In this document: positions 33,501 through 43,261 of the stretch, one piece after another
Layout: every line of letters starts with the position of its first letter
Position numbering within the stretch: the first letter of the stretch is position 1
Assembly (NCBI RefSeq): GCF_034314165.1
Contig: NZ_JAVIWK010000001.1
Coordinates: 3,735,001 to 3,799,000, forward strand
Direction: 5' to 3'
Origin: Pseudomonas sp. Bout1
GTDB lineage: Bacteria > Pseudomonadota > Gammaproteobacteria > Pseudomonadales > Pseudomonadaceae
Length of the DNA: 64,000 bases
The notes under the pieces: model-generated
Databases searched by the model: none
What the model saw: only the letters and a program-made list of their open reading frames with translations
What the model was told of the DNA's origin: nothing
Made by a program: the position numbers and the translations under genes

Positions 33501-34931
33501 TCAGTCGAGGTTCGGGGTGTCGGCCGGGATCACGGGGTCGGCGATGGCGCCATGGCTGAAGCTTGGGCCTGCATCGGAATGCTCCACCGGGTTTTTCTGC
33601 AAATAGGTAACGGCCTTGTGCAGATCATCGAGCAGCAGCGCCACCAGATCACGGCTCACACCGTGGCGCACCAGGATGCGCTGCACGACGATGTTCTGGC
33701 GGTCGGAAGGCAGTGGGTAGGACGCAATCTGCCAGCCGCGCATACGCACGCGCTCCGACAGGTCGTAGAGGCTAAAACCGTGGTCGATGCCGTCCTTGAG
33801 CTTGTAGCAGACCGCCGGCAGCCCGTCCTTGCCGTCGTACACCAGTTCCAGCGGGGCAAACTTGGTGATTTCCGAGGCCAGCCACTGCGCCGTATCCGAG
33901 CACGCTTGTTGAATCCTTGTGTAGCCGTCGCGGCCCAGCCGCAGGAAGTTGTAGTACTGGGCGATGATTTCACCACCGGGGCGGCTGAAGTTGAGCGCAA
34001 AGGTGGCCATATTGCCGCCCAGGTAGTCGACGTAAAAAATCAGCTCTTCGGGCAGGTCTTCGGTGGAGCGCCAGATCACCCAGCCTACGCCCAGCGGCGC
34101 CAGGCCATACTTGTGACCCGACGCATTGATCGATTTGACGCGCTCGATCACAAAATCCCATTGCAGTTCCTGCTGAATGAACGGGGCGATAAACCCACCG
34201 CTGGCCGCGTCGACATGAATCGGGATGTCCAGGCCGAGGTCACGTTGCATCGAGTCCAACTCGGCTGCCAGGGCCGCGACCGGTTCGTAGATCCCGGTGA
34301 AGGTCACGCCAAGGGTCGCGACCACGCCGATGGTGTTTTCGTCGCAATACTCACGCAAATCAGCCGGGCGCAGGCCCAGGGCATCGCCGCGCAACGGCAC
34401 TTCGCGGATTTCCACATCGAAATAGCGGGCGAATTTTTTCCAGCAAATTTGCACCGGGCCGCACACGAAGTTCGGTTTGTCCGTGGGCAACCCCGCCGCT
34501 TCCCGACGCTTTTTCCAGCTCCACTTGAGGGCCAGGCCGCCGAGCATTGCGGCCTCGCTGGAGCCGGTGGTGGAACAGCCAACGGTTTGCCAGGACTTCG
34601 GCGCGTGCCACAGGTCGGCAATAATGTGCACACAGCGGTTTTCAATCTCGGCGGTCTGCGGGTACTCGTCCTTGTCGATCATGTTTTTGTCGAGGGCATC
34701 AGCCATCAACTGCTGCACTTCGGGCTCGACCCAGGTGGTGCAGAACGTCGCCAGGTTTTGCCGGGAGTTGCCGTCCAGCAGCAACTCGTCGCGCACCAGG
34801 TTGTAGGCGGCAGACGGTGTAGTCGAATGGTCCGGAAGGCGATATTTAGGGAGTTTGTGCTGGGCAGAGCCACTCGAATACACGTCTTCGATGGCTTGGT
34901 CTTGAGTCTCAACGGTTCTGTGAAGTGCCAT
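33501..34931 (-). CDS. gadB: Glutamate decarboxylase
   Basis: A 476-residue PLP enzyme converting glutamate to GABA and CO2 while consuming a cytoplasmic proton. The PLP lysine lies in [13 protein letters not shown], the cofactor pocket in [15 protein letters not shown] and [14 protein letters not shown]. The N-terminus resembles bacterial GadA/GadB, and the length is usual. AGCAGGA precedes the ATG. Together with the downstream antiporter it suggests an acid-resistance module. Confidence 0.94.
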   Translation of the reverse strand: MALHRTVETQDQAIEDVYSSGSAQHKLPKYRLPDHSTTPSAAYNLVRDELLLDGNSRQNLATFCTTWVEPEVQQLMADALDKNMIDKDEYPQTAEIENRCVHIIADLWHAPKSWQTVGCSTTGSSEAAMLGGLALKWSWKKRREAAGLPTDKPNFVCGPVQICWKKFARYFDVEIREVPLRGDALGLRPADLREYCDENTIGVVATLGVTFTGIYEPVAALAAELDSMQRDLGLDIPIHVDAASGGFIAPFIQQELQWDFVIERVKSINASGHKYGLAPLGVGWVIWRSTEDLPEELIFYVDYLGGNMATFALNFSRPGGEIIAQYYNFLRLGRDGYTRIQQACSDTAQWLASEITKFAPLELVYDGKDGLPAVCYKLKDGIDHGFSLYDLSERVRMRGWQIASYPLPSDRQNIVVQRILVRHGVSRDLVALLLDDLHKAVTYLQKNPVEHSDAGPSFSHGAIADPVIPADTPNLD

Positions 34932-35119
34932 GAAATCCTGCTCTTGAATGAGGGAAATGGCGTAGACGATGATCGCGACAAGTGCCGATCAGGCTGCGTC
35001 AGGAAACGAGCGATGTAGCGGTGGCGCCGAATATCACACGCACTGCGGCGCAGCAAAGTGACCCAGATCATTAAAACCATGGATAAGCCGTCAAACGGTG
35101 CGAATCGCTTGGCAGTGAC

Positions 35120-36142
35120 CTATTGGCTCAACGCTTCGTTCAATATCAGGCTGCGATAGTGGCCGGGGTTGGAGCCCGACCACTTGCGAAACGCCTTGTG
35201 GAAAGAGCTGGCATCGGCAAACCCCAGGCGGGTGGCGATCTCGGCAAAGCTGATGTCGGAGTCGGCCAGCCACACGATCGCCAGCTCTTTGCGCACGCTG
35301 TCCTTGAGCCCTTGGTAGGTCTGGCCCTCTTCCGCCAGGCGCCGGCGCAGGGTCGAGGCCGAAATGCACAGGGACGTGGCCAGGCCTTCGGTTTCCGGCC
35401 AGGTGTCGGCCGGCATGTGCCGCAGGTCGGCCTTGATGCGGGTGGCGAGGCTGTCGGGGTCGCGGTATTTGACCAGAATGTTCGCTGGCGCCTGGGCCAG
35501 GAAGCGCTTGAGTTCTTCGGGGCTGCGCTTGACCGGCAAGTCGAGGCAGTCGGCCGAGAAAATCATCCGGGTGCGCGGTCGGTCAAAGCGCAGGTTATCG
35601 GAGAACATCACTTGGTAGTCGTCGCAGAAGGCCGGCTGCGGGCAGCGCAATTCGATTGCCAGGATCGGGATGCGCCGGCCCGCCAGCCAGCAGGCGACGC
35701 CATGGACGATCATCCAGTAGGCAAAATAGGTGAAGGCTCGCTTGGGCTCGGGCTCGGGCTCCCACAGCACAATTTCCGCCAGGCTCTGCTGGTGCACCAA
35801 CTGCGCAGGCAGTCGTTCGAGCATCAGCGACAGAAAACCCAGGCCGGTTTCCAACGCGGCGGCCAGGGTTGGTTGTGCCATGGAGGCGCGGCAAAGGAAC
35901 TCCAGGCTGCCGGACTTGAGCTTGCGCGGGTCCATGCCAAAAAATTCATCGTCCATGCGCCGTGCCAGCAAGCGCCACAAACGCGCATAAGCCGCGGCCG
36001 GAACGCGTGCGGCGGGCTGTTCGAGCAGCGCCGGATCAATCCCGACCTTGGTCAATACTTCGTCGGTCGCCGCACCCGGCGCGCAGCTCTGCAACAGGGC
36101 TTCGCGCACTAGATGGATGGAAATGGTGTCTTTTTCCGACAT
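35120..36142 (-). CDS. AraC family regulator with arabinose-binding-type N-terminal domain
   Basis: A 340-residue regulator. The N-terminal part (KSGSLEFLCRASMAQPTLAAAL) is of the OruR/ArgR-like group, and the C-terminus has the AraC helix-turn-helix (LATSLCISASTLRRRLAEEG, SFAEIATRLGFADASSFHKAFR, PGHYR). It is transcribed toward gadB with a 188-bp gap and might regulate it; it is also divergent from the efe operon. Ligand unknown. Confidence 0.9.
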   Translation of the reverse strand: MSEKDTISIHLVREALLQSCAPGAATDEVLTKVGIDPALLEQPAARVPAAAYARLWRLLARRMDDEFFGMDPRKLKSGSLEFLCRASMAQPTLAAALETGLGFLSLMLERLPAQLVHQQSLAEIVLWEPEPEPKRAFTYFAYWMIVHGVACWLAGRRIPILAIELRCPQPAFCDDYQVMFSDNLRFDRPRTRMIFSADCLDLPVKRSPEELKRFLAQAPANILVKYRDPDSLATRIKADLRHMPADTWPETEGLATSLCISASTLRRRLAEEGQTYQGLKDSVRKELAIVWLADSDISFAEIATRLGFADASSFHKAFRKWSGSNPGHYRSLILNEALSQ

Positions 36143-36252
36143 GGGAAATGGCGCAATCCGGTTGCTGGAACGATGCCGCGCATTCTAGTGGGGGTTGCGG
36201 TTTGCCACCACCGTTCAGTCAAGGTTCAGTAAAGGTCAATATTTGCTGTTTA

Positions 36253-36270
36253 GTAATGAGTATCATTATG
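36253..36270 (+). promoter_or_regulatory. Fur box upstream of efeU
   Basis: GTAATGAGTATCATTATG closely matches the Fur consensus (imperfect palindrome of GATAAT-type hexamers), about 40 bp upstream of the efeU start. It predicts iron-dependent repression of the whole efe operon. Confidence 0.75.
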
Positions 36271-36310
36271 TTACAACTTAGCATCCTATCTAGTAGTGAT
36301 TCGGTGCCGA

Positions 36311-37159
36311 ATGCTTGTTCCCTTTTTGATCATGCTGCGCGAAGGCATAGAAGCCGCCTTGATCGTTGGCATTATTGCCAGCTACCTCAAGCAAACCGGC
36401 CGTGGCCAGTACATGCCTGCAGTGTGGATAGGCGTCTTTCTGGCAGCCGCCCTGGCGCTGTTGGTAGGCGGTGGCCTGGAACTGGTCAGTGCCGAATTCC
36501 CGCAAAAGCAACAGGAACTGTTCGAAGGCATCGTCGGCCTGGTGGCCGTGGGCATTCTCAGTTCCATGGTGTTCTGGATGCGCAAGGTGGCGCGCTCCAT
36601 CAAGCATTCGCTGCATGAATCCCTTGATCACGCCCTGGCCGGGTCCAAGCACCAGGTCACGGCGCTGATCGCCATGGTGTTCTTCGCCGTGGCCCGTGAA
36701 GGCCTCGAAACGGTGTTCTTCCTGCTGGCCGTGTTCCAGCAAAGCGAAGGCCCGGGCGCGCCGATTGGCGCCCTGCTCGGCCTGATCCTGGCGATCATCG
36801 TCGGCTTTTTGATCTACAGCGGCAGCATGCGCCTGAACCTCGGTGCGTTTTTCCGCTGGACCGGTTTGTTCATCCTGGTGGTCGCCGCCGGCATCCTCGC
36901 CAACTCGGTACAAGCCCTGCACGAAGCCGGGGTGTGGAACCACCTGCAAACCGTATTGTTCGATTTCAGCGCAACGCTACCGATGGATGGCCCGCTGGGC
37001 TCGGTGCTGGCCGGGATGTTCGGCTATCAGGACGCACCGACCGTCAGCACCCTCGGGGCCTACCTGATTTACCTGGTGGTGGCCCTGGTGATGTTCTTCC
37101 TGCCGGCACCGCCAAACAAACCGGCACCCCGCACAACTTCCTCCGTTTCCAGCCAGTAA
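36311..37159 (+). CDS. efeU: Iron permease EfeU (FTR1 family)
   Basis: A 282-residue inner membrane permease. The two REXXE iron-translocation motifs are visible: REGIE at residues 10-14 and REGLE near 137. About seven helices are present. The ATG at 36311 is chosen over a GTG five codons upstream. It is the first gene of efeUOB, taking up iron delivered by EfeO/EfeB. Confidence 0.93.
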   Translation: MLVPFLIMLREGIEAALIVGIIASYLKQTGRGQYMPAVWIGVFLAAALALLVGGGLELVSAEFPQKQQELFEGIVGLVAVGILSSMVFWMRKVARSIKHSLHESLDHALAGSKHQVTALIAMVFFAVAREGLETVFFLLAVFQQSEGPGAPIGALLGLILAIIVGFLIYSGSMRLNLGAFFRWTGLFILVVAAGILANSVQALHEAGVWNHLQTVLFDFSATLPMDGPLGSVLAGMFGYQDAPTVSTLGAYLIYLVVALVMFFLPAPPNKPAPRTTSSVSSQ

Positions 37160-37169
37160 GGACCGCCTC

Positions 37170-38372
37170 TTGTCCAACCAAACCCCTCAACCGGCTCCGC
37201 CTTCCCGCGCCTTGCGCTGGGCGGTGGGCGGCTCGGTGGTCGTGATGATCGCCGCCGGTGGCCTGTTCTACTACGCCTCGCAACTGGCCGCCTCAAAGCG
37301 CCAGGCCAACCACAATGAAATCGCAGTGACCATCCACGCCCACAGCTGCGAGCCGAATGCGCTGACGGTCCCGGCAGGACATGCCAGTTTCCGCATCATC
37401 AACCGCTCGGACCGGGCCGTGGAGTGGGAAATTCTCGACGGCGTGCTGGTGGTCGAAGAGCGAGAAAACATCGCCCCGGGCCTGAGCCAGGTGATCAACG
37501 CCAACCTGCTGCCCGGCGACTACCAGATCACCTGCGGCCTGTTGAGCAACCCGCGCGGCACCTTGACCGTGACGCCAACGGCCGAGTCGGACGCGCAAGC
37601 CAAGGCCAAACCGTCGATGGTGGCGTTTATCGGCCCGCTGTCGGAGTTTCGTGTGTACCTGAGCAGCCAGGGCAGCGCTCTGGTCAAGGCCGTTACAGCG
37701 CTAGACCAAGCCATCGAAGCCGGCGACCTCGCCCAGGCCCAGGCGCTTTACGTGCCGGCCCGCGAGGCTTACCAGCGCCTGGCACCGGCCTCGCAACGCC
37801 TGGCGGAACTGGACAACGCGATCAACGCTCGCGCCGACTACTTTGAAAAACGCGAGCAAGACCCGGACTTCAGCGGCTTCCACCGTCTTGAGTACGGCCT
37901 GTTCCAGCAACGCAACCTCGACGGCCTGGCGCCGATTGCCCAGCGCCTGGTCACCGATGTCACCAGCCTCAAGCAACAGCTGCTGGCCCAGTCGCTGCCA
38001 CCGGAGCAACTGGTGAGCATTGTGGTGCGCAACCTCAACAGTCTGGCCGACGTGCGCGCCGCCAGCGGCGAGGAAGAGCGCTACAGCCATACCGACCTCA
38101 ACGGTTTTGCCGCCAACCTGGACGCCGCCCGCAAGGTGGTCGACCTGATGCGCCCACTGCTGACCAAATCCGCCGCGCAATTGCTGCCAGGCATCGACAG
38201 TGCAATCACCGCCTTCGACGCCGAACTCAACGGTTTGAAAGTCGATGGCCGCTACGCCTCGTATGACAGCGTCACGGCCGATCAGCGCAAGCAGGTCGCC
38301 GACAAGGCCAAGGCTCTGGCCGTTGCACTCGATGGAATCGACCCAGCCCTTGGCCTTTCCGGCCTGAAGTGA
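37170..38372 (+). CDS. efeO: Iron uptake protein EfeO (cupredoxin plus M75 imelysin-like domain)
   Basis: A 400-residue periplasmic protein with an N-terminal hydrophobic anchor/signal (residues 15-36), a cupredoxin domain (HSCEPNALTVPAG, ITCGLLSNPRG), and a C-terminal M75 domain with the GFHRLEY motif (HxxE) and EEERYSHTDL. It starts with TTG, preceded by AAGGA. It binds iron or copper and hands iron to EfeU. Confidence 0.92.
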   Translation: MSNQTPQPAPPSRALRWAVGGSVVVMIAAGGLFYYASQLAASKRQANHNEIAVTIHAHSCEPNALTVPAGHASFRIINRSDRAVEWEILDGVLVVEERENIAPGLSQVINANLLPGDYQITCGLLSNPRGTLTVTPTAESDAQAKAKPSMVAFIGPLSEFRVYLSSQGSALVKAVTALDQAIEAGDLAQAQALYVPAREAYQRLAPASQRLAELDNAINARADYFEKREQDPDFSGFHRLEYGLFQQRNLDGLAPIAQRLVTDVTSLKQQLLAQSLPPEQLVSIVVRNLNSLADVRAASGEEERYSHTDLNGFAANLDAARKVVDLMRPLLTKSAAQLLPGIDSAITAFDAELNGLKVDGRYASYDSVTADQRKQVADKAKALAVALDGIDPALGLSGLK

Positions 38373-39694
38373 AGACGACCGTAGACATGAGTGATTCAGA
38401 ACAATTTTCCTCCCAGCGTCGTCGTGTATTGCTGGGCATGGCCGCCACCGGCGCCGCGATTGCAGGTGCAAGCCTGAGCTGCCCGGCGATGGCTGCCAAC
38501 GCTGCCGCGCAAGTCACCACCGCACCGAGCAGTGAAAAAACCCAGGACCACCACGATTACCATGGCAAGCACCAGACCGGCATCGTCACCCCACGCCCGG
38601 CTTGCGGCATGCTGGTGTCGTTCGACGTATTGGCCAGCGACCGCGAAGACCTGGAACGGCTGTTGCGCACCTTGAACGAGCGCATCGCGTTCCTGATGAC
38701 CGGCGGCACCGTGGTGCAAGTCGACCCGAAACTGCCACCCACCGACTCCGGCATCCTCGGCCCGGTGGTCACGCCGGATAACCTGACCATCACCGTATCG
38801 GTCGGCGAATCGTTGTTCGACGAGCGCTTCGGCCTGGCCGCGGCCAAGCCCAAGCGCCTGATCCGCATGGTCGGTTTCCCCAACGATGCGCTGGAACCGG
38901 CGCAGTGCCACGGCGACCTGAGCCTGCAGTTCAGCTCCAACACTCCAGACACCAATATCCACGCGCTGCGCGACATCGTGAAGAACCTGCCGGACCTGCT
39001 GCTGGTGCGCTGGAAACAGGAAGGCAGCGTGCCGCCCCAGGCCCCTGCCCGCCCAGGCGAGCCTGCCCAGAGCGCACGCAACTTCCTCGGGTTTCGCGAC
39101 GGTTCGGCCAACCCGAACTCCAACGACAACAAGGCGATGGACCAGATTGTGTGGGTTCAACCCGGCAGCGACGAACCGGCCTGGGCCGCCAACGGCAGCT
39201 ACCAGGCGGTGCGGATCATCCGCAACTTCGTCGAACGCTGGGACCGCACGCCCCTGCAAGAGCAAGAAAGCATCATTGGCCGGGTCAAGACCAGTGGCGC
39301 GCCCATGGACGGCCAGAAAGAAACCCAGGTCCCGGACTACAGCAAGGACCCGGAAGGCAAGTTGACCAAGCTCGATGCCCACATCCGCCTGGCCAACCCG
39401 CGCACCGCACAGACTCAGGCCAACCTGATTTTGCGCCGGCCGTTCAACTACTCCAACGGCGTCAATAAAAACGGTCAGCTGGACATGGGGCTGTTGTTCA
39501 TCTGCTACCAGGCTGACCTGGAGGAAGGCTTTATCAGCGTACAAACCCGGCTCAACGGCGAGCCCCTGGAGGAATACCTGAAGCCGGTTGGCGGCGGTTA
39601 TTTCTTCACCTTGCCAGGCGTCACCGGGGCCCAGGATTTCATCGGGCGCACGCTGCTTGATGCGACACATCCACAAACCACTGCCAATACCTAA
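38369..39694 (+). CDS. efeB: DyP-type peroxidase EfeB
   Basis: A 441-residue haem peroxidase exported by the Tat system: a twin-arginine signal (SSQRRRVLLGMAATGAA) ends near AMAANA. The DyP motif GFRDGSANPN is present. It overlaps the efeO stop (GTGA); an ATG six codons later (38387) is an alternative start. EfeB is thought to oxidise ferrous iron or help release iron during uptake. Confidence 0.92.
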   Translation: MKTTVDMSDSEQFSSQRRRVLLGMAATGAAIAGASLSCPAMAANAAAQVTTAPSSEKTQDHHDYHGKHQTGIVTPRPACGMLVSFDVLASDREDLERLLRTLNERIAFLMTGGTVVQVDPKLPPTDSGILGPVVTPDNLTITVSVGESLFDERFGLAAAKPKRLIRMVGFPNDALEPAQCHGDLSLQFSSNTPDTNIHALRDIVKNLPDLLLVRWKQEGSVPPQAPARPGEPAQSARNFLGFRDGSANPNSNDNKAMDQIVWVQPGSDEPAWAANGSYQAVRIIRNFVERWDRTPLQEQESIIGRVKTSGAPMDGQKETQVPDYSKDPEGKLTKLDAHIRLANPRTAQTQANLILRRPFNYSNGVNKNGQLDMGLLFICYQADLEEGFISVQTRLNGEPLEEYLKPVGGGYFFTLPGVTGAQDFIGRTLLDATHPQTTANT

Positions 39695-39721
39695 AACAAA
39701 CCCCAGAGCGGAAATCGTCCC

Positions 39722-40540
39722 ATGAAGAAGTCGTCTCTCGCATTGTCGTTGTTAATGAGCCTTTCGCCGCTGGCAGCCTTCGCCGCCACCGCGCCGCTGG
39801 ACCTGGTAGGGCCGGTGTCGGACTACAAGATCTACGTCACCGAAGAAATCGGTGAGCTGGTCACCCAGACCCAGGCGTTCACCGACGCCGTGAAAAAAGG
39901 CGACCTGGCGACGGCCAAGAAGCTGTACGCACCCACCCGCGTTCACTATGAGTCCATCGAGCCGATCGCCGAGCTGTTCAGCGACCTCGACGCATCCATC
40001 GACTCCCGCGTTGACGACCACGAAAAAGGCGTGAAAGCCGAAGACTTCACCGGCTTCCACCGCATCGAGTACACCTTGTTCTCCGAGAACACCACCAAAG
40101 GCCTGGACGCGCTGGCTGACAAGCTCAACAGCGACGTGCTCGACCTGAAAACCCGGGTTGACGGCCTGACCTTCCCGCCAGAAAAAGTGGTTGGCGGTGC
40201 TGCTGCCCTGCTGGAAGAAGTCGCGGCGACCAAGATCTCCGGCGAAGAAGACCGTTACAGCCACACTGACCTGTATGACTTCCAGGGCAACATCGACGGC
40301 GCGAAGAAAATCGTCGATCTGTTCCGTCCCCAGATCGAGAAGCAAGACAAGGCGTTCGTCGCCAAAGTCGACAAGAACTTCGCGGCCGTGGACAAGATCC
40401 TCGCCAAATACAAAACCAAGGATGGCGGCTTTGAGACCTACGACAAGGTCAAGGAAGCTGACCGCAAAGCCCTGGTTGGCCCGGTCAACACCCTGGCCGA
40501 AGACCTGTCCACCTTGCGTGGCAAGCTTGGCTTGAACTAA
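39722..40540 (+). CDS. efeM: EfeM: M75-domain iron-binding periplasmic protein lacking cupredoxin
   Basis: A 272-residue protein with a cleavable signal peptide (ends AAFAA) followed only by the imelysin/M75 domain, with GFHRIEY (HxxE) and [14 protein letters not shown], closely paralleling the second half of EfeO. It is the fourth gene of the operon and looks like a paralogue of EfeO without the cupredoxin module. Confidence 0.9.
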   Translation: MKKSSLALSLLMSLSPLAAFAATAPLDLVGPVSDYKIYVTEEIGELVTQTQAFTDAVKKGDLATAKKLYAPTRVHYESIEPIAELFSDLDASIDSRVDDHEKGVKAEDFTGFHRIEYTLFSENTTKGLDALADKLNSDVLDLKTRVDGLTFPPEKVVGGAAALLEEVAATKISGEEDRYSHTDLYDFQGNIDGAKKIVDLFRPQIEKQDKAFVAKVDKNFAAVDKILAKYKTKDGGFETYDKVKEADRKALVGPVNTLAEDLSTLRGKLGLN

Positions 40541-40554
40541 GCCTGCATCAAGCC

Positions 40555-40575
40555 GCCGCCCCGCAACGGGGCGGC
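40555..40575. terminator. GC-rich hairpin between convergent efeM and pssA
   Basis: GCCGCCCCG pairs perfectly with CGGGGCGGC around a 3-base loop. It lies in the 46-bp gap between convergent genes. No T-run follows in either direction, so it may be a weak bidirectional terminator or a 3' barrier. Confidence 0.5.
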
Positions 40576-40586
40576 GAGCTATCTCC

Positions 40587-41930
40587 CTACAAGATCCGAT
40601 ACAACAACCGCTCGATCCTCACCCGGCTGACCCGCCGCAAGAACTTGCCAACCGCCGCAGGGTACTCCACCAGGGTTTCCAACTGCTGGTAACGTTCGAT
40701 ACGCGAGGTGTGCTGGAAAATCTCCGCAAGCTCGGTACGCCGAGGCCCTACCCATTCACCCTTCGGATCATCGATCAGCAAGGCATTTTCCAGGTCGAGG
40801 CGAAACGCTCGCGGGTTGATGTTGTTGCCGGTCAGCAAGGTGTAGCGCTGGTCGACCCACATGCCCTTGAGGTGGTAGGTGTTATCGCCGTCGCGCCACA
40901 GGTGCAGGTTCAACTGGCCGCTGTCGATCATGCGCTGGTGGCGCTTGGCGAAGCGTCGCAGGCTGATTTCGTAGAGATACGGCAGTGCAGCAATGACCTT
41001 GAACGGCTCGCTGGGCGGGATGTAGAAGTCGTTGGCAGTCTTGTCGCCGACAATGATGTCGATCTTCACCCCGCGCGCCAGGGCGCGGTTGACTTCCCGC
41101 GTGACCGGCAGCGGCAGGTTGAAGTACGGGGTGCAGATAGTCAGTTGGTGTTGGGCGCTGGCGATCAGCTCACAGATCACCCGGCTCAACGGGTTGTTCT
41201 TGCACACGCCCAACAAAGGGCTGACCGACAGGTTGCCGTTTGGCAACTGCCCGGCTGTGGTGTCATACACTGCGTGTTTCAGGCGGCTGCGCAGGTCGCC
41301 GATGTCGTTGCGCAGGCTGCGGGTGGTCGGCGGGTTGGGCAGGTCGAGGCGATGCACCGCCTTGGCGGCCACCAGGCCGTGCTCCACCAGGTGCTGCATC
41401 GAGTCGGCCAGCGCCTTGTTGTGGATCAGGTGGTAACGGTCATAACGGTACTTGTCGAACTTGTGCAGGTACACGTTATTCAGGCTGGCGCCGCTGTACA
41501 GCACGCTGTCATCGATCACAAAGCCCTTGAGGTGCAGCACACCGAACAACTCGCGGGTTTGCACCGGCACGCCGTACACCGGCACTTCGGTGCTGTGGGA
41601 CTCGGTCATGGCCTGGTACCAGGCGCTGTTACCCGGTTGCTTGCCCGCGCCGATCAGGCCGCGCTGGGCGCGCAGCGAGTCAACCACTACCACGATATCC
41701 AGCCCGGGCCGTGCGGCTTTGGCAGCGTGCAACGCGTCGTAGATCTCTTGCCCGGCCTCATCCTGCTGCAGGTACAGCGCCACGATGTAGATGCGCTGGG
41801 TGGCCTGGGAGATTTTCTGCAACAGGCAGCGGCGGTACTCGGCCGCACCGGACAGCACGTCGATGGCATCGGGCGTGAGGGGAAAACCGCGCAGCTTGGG
41901 CAACAGGGAGCGTTTGAATAACGACGGCAT
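40587..41930 (-). CDS. pssA: Phosphatidylserine synthase PssA (phospholipase D superfamily)
   Basis: A 447-residue CDP-diacylglycerol-serine O-phosphatidyltransferase of the E. coli type. Two HKD-type motifs are visible: HLKGFVIDDSVLYSGASLNN and HLKGMWVDQRYTLLTGNNIN. The length matches the E. coli enzyme. It makes phosphatidylserine, the precursor of phosphatidylethanolamine, on the inner membrane face. Confidence 0.9.
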   Translation of the reverse strand: MPSLFKRSLLPKLRGFPLTPDAIDVLSGAAEYRRCLLQKISQATQRIYIVALYLQQDEAGQEIYDALHAAKAARPGLDIVVVVDSLRAQRGLIGAGKQPGNSAWYQAMTESHSTEVPVYGVPVQTRELFGVLHLKGFVIDDSVLYSGASLNNVYLHKFDKYRYDRYHLIHNKALADSMQHLVEHGLVAAKAVHRLDLPNPPTTRSLRNDIGDLRSRLKHAVYDTTAGQLPNGNLSVSPLLGVCKNNPLSRVICELIASAQHQLTICTPYFNLPLPVTREVNRALARGVKIDIIVGDKTANDFYIPPSEPFKVIAALPYLYEISLRRFAKRHQRMIDSGQLNLHLWRDGDNTYHLKGMWVDQRYTLLTGNNINPRAFRLDLENALLIDDPKGEWVGPRRTELAEIFQHTSRIERYQQLETLVEYPAAVGKFLRRVSRVRIERLLYRIL

Positions 41931-42030
41931 AAGGCTCGCAATGGGTCGAATCCGAAGGACTCAAGAGCTTACACCATGGGGTGGCTCAGGTCTTCCCGCC
42001 TGGGGGTAAAAAATAATTAATTGCCAAAGG

Positions 42031-42044
42031 AGAACGATCGTTCT
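42031..42044. promoter_or_regulatory. Palindromic operator of the TetR gene
   Basis: AGAACGATCGTTCT is a perfect 14-bp palindrome 12 bp before the TetR start. It falls between a TTGCCA (42021) and a TACTGT (42044) that are spaced 17 bp, so binding would block that promoter. Autoregulation by the TetR protein is inferred. Confidence 0.65.
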
Positions 42045-42056
42045 ACTGTTGTTTGC

Positions 42057-42608
42057 ATGAACGATATCACTCGCGACATTATCCTCGACGTTGCCGAAAA
42101 GCTGATCTACCGAAACGGCATTGCTGCCACCGGCATGGAGCTTCTGGTGAAGACCGCCGGCGTCTCCAGAAAGAGCGTCTACCGCTACTTCGCCAACAAA
42201 GACGAACTGGTGATCGCCGCCTTGCAACGCCGCGACGAGCGCTGGATGCACTGGCTGCGTACCGAAGTTGAGCGCTACACCACCAGCGGCGAGCGTCTGC
42301 TGGCCGTGTTCAGCGCTTTGAAGGCCTGGTTCGGCTCCGACGACTTTCGCGGCTGCGCGTTCATCAACACCAGCGGCGAGACCGGCGACCCGCAAAACCC
42401 GGTGCGTCAACTGGCCAAGGCCCACAAACAGAAACTGTTCGAGTACGCCCTCGAACTGTGTCAAGCACAGGGCACCCCCGACCCGGAACGCCAGGCCGCG
42501 CACCTGCTGATCCTGATTGATGGCGCCATTACCGTTGCCCTGGTCATGGGTGATTCAACCGCCGCCGATAACGCGCAAGCCATGGCGCGAACCTTATTGC
42601 AACTTTGA
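42057..42608 (+). CDS. TetR family transcriptional regulator
   Basis: A 183-residue repressor with an N-terminal helix-turn-helix (GIAATGMELLVKTAGVSRKSVYRYF) and a ligand domain containing DDFRGCAFINTSGE, a motif seen in TetR regulators of small stress or xenobiotic genes. A perfect palindrome lies just upstream. It is followed by a DUF1348 gene 33 bp downstream, probably in one operon. Confidence 0.9.
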   Translation: MNDITRDIILDVAEKLIYRNGIAATGMELLVKTAGVSRKSVYRYFANKDELVIAALQRRDERWMHWLRTEVERYTTSGERLLAVFSALKAWFGSDDFRGCAFINTSGETGDPQNPVRQLAKAHKQKLFEYALELCQAQGTPDPERQAAHLLILIDGAITVALVMGDSTAADNAQAMARTLLQL

Positions 42609-42641
42609 ACCGACTTTTAAACCAGTCCAGGAGCCGTTTCC

Positions 42642-43121
42642 ATGTCATCCAATAGCGAAATCCGCCCGCCATTGCCGCCATTCACCCGAGAATCGGCGAT
42701 TGAAAAAGTTCGCCTGGCCGAAGACGGATGGAACTCCCGCGACCCGCAACGGGTGTCCCTGGCCTATACCCAGGACACTCAGTGGCGTAACCGCGCCGAG
42801 TTCGCTCACAACCGCGAAGAAGCCAAAGCCTTCCTGACCCGTAAATGGGCCAAGGAGCTGGATTATCGGCTGATCAAGGAGTTGTGGGCGTTTACCGGCA
42901 ACCGCATCGCGGTGCGTTATGCCTATGAATGGCATGACGACTCGGGCAACTGGTTTCGCTCCTACGGCAACGAGAACTGGGAGTTTGACGAGAACGGCTT
43001 GATGGCGAACCGGTTTGCCTGCATCAACGACATGCCGATCAAGGCAAGCGAGCGCAAGTTCCACTGGCCGCTGGGCCGGCGCCCGGATGAGCATCCGGGG
43101 TTGTCGGAGCTTGGGTTGTAG
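42642..43121 (+). CDS. DUF1348 (NTF2-like fold) protein
   Basis: A 159-residue protein with the DUF1348 signatures [34 protein letters not shown] and [20 protein letters not shown]. The family has a SnoaL/NTF2-like fold; its reaction is unknown. CAGGAG precedes the ATG. It is probably co-transcribed with, and controlled by, the TetR gene. Confidence 0.88.
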   Translation: MSSNSEIRPPLPPFTRESAIEKVRLAEDGWNSRDPQRVSLAYTQDTQWRNRAEFAHNREEAKAFLTRKWAKELDYRLIKELWAFTGNRIAVRYAYEWHDDSGNWFRSYGNENWEFDENGLMANRFACINDMPIKASERKFHWPLGRRPDEHPGLSELGL

Positions 43122-43155
43122 GCTCCACGCTACCCACCTGTGGGAGCGGGCTTTT

Positions 43156-43243
43156 CTGTGGGAGCTGGCTTGCCTGCGATGCAGACACCTCGGTGTATCA
43201 GGCACACCCAGTTGATGCCATCGCAGGCAAGCCAGCTCCTACA
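43156..43243. repeat. REPIN element
   Basis: The arms CTGTGGGAGCTGGCTTGCCT and GGCAAGCCAGCTCCTACA face each other; the interior closely matches that of the element at 31628. A further partial arm (CTGTGGGAGCGGGCTTTT) precedes it at 43138. Confidence 0.82.
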
Positions 43244-43261
43244 TAACCCCGGTGGCCGACG

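Noticed and set aside
33495..35018. A 507-codon open frame on the plus strand
   Set aside because: It is antisense to gadB, whose PLP motifs are clear on the other strand.
38396..39676. A 426-codon open frame on the minus strand
   Set aside because: It is antisense to efeB, whose Tat signal and DyP motif are clear.
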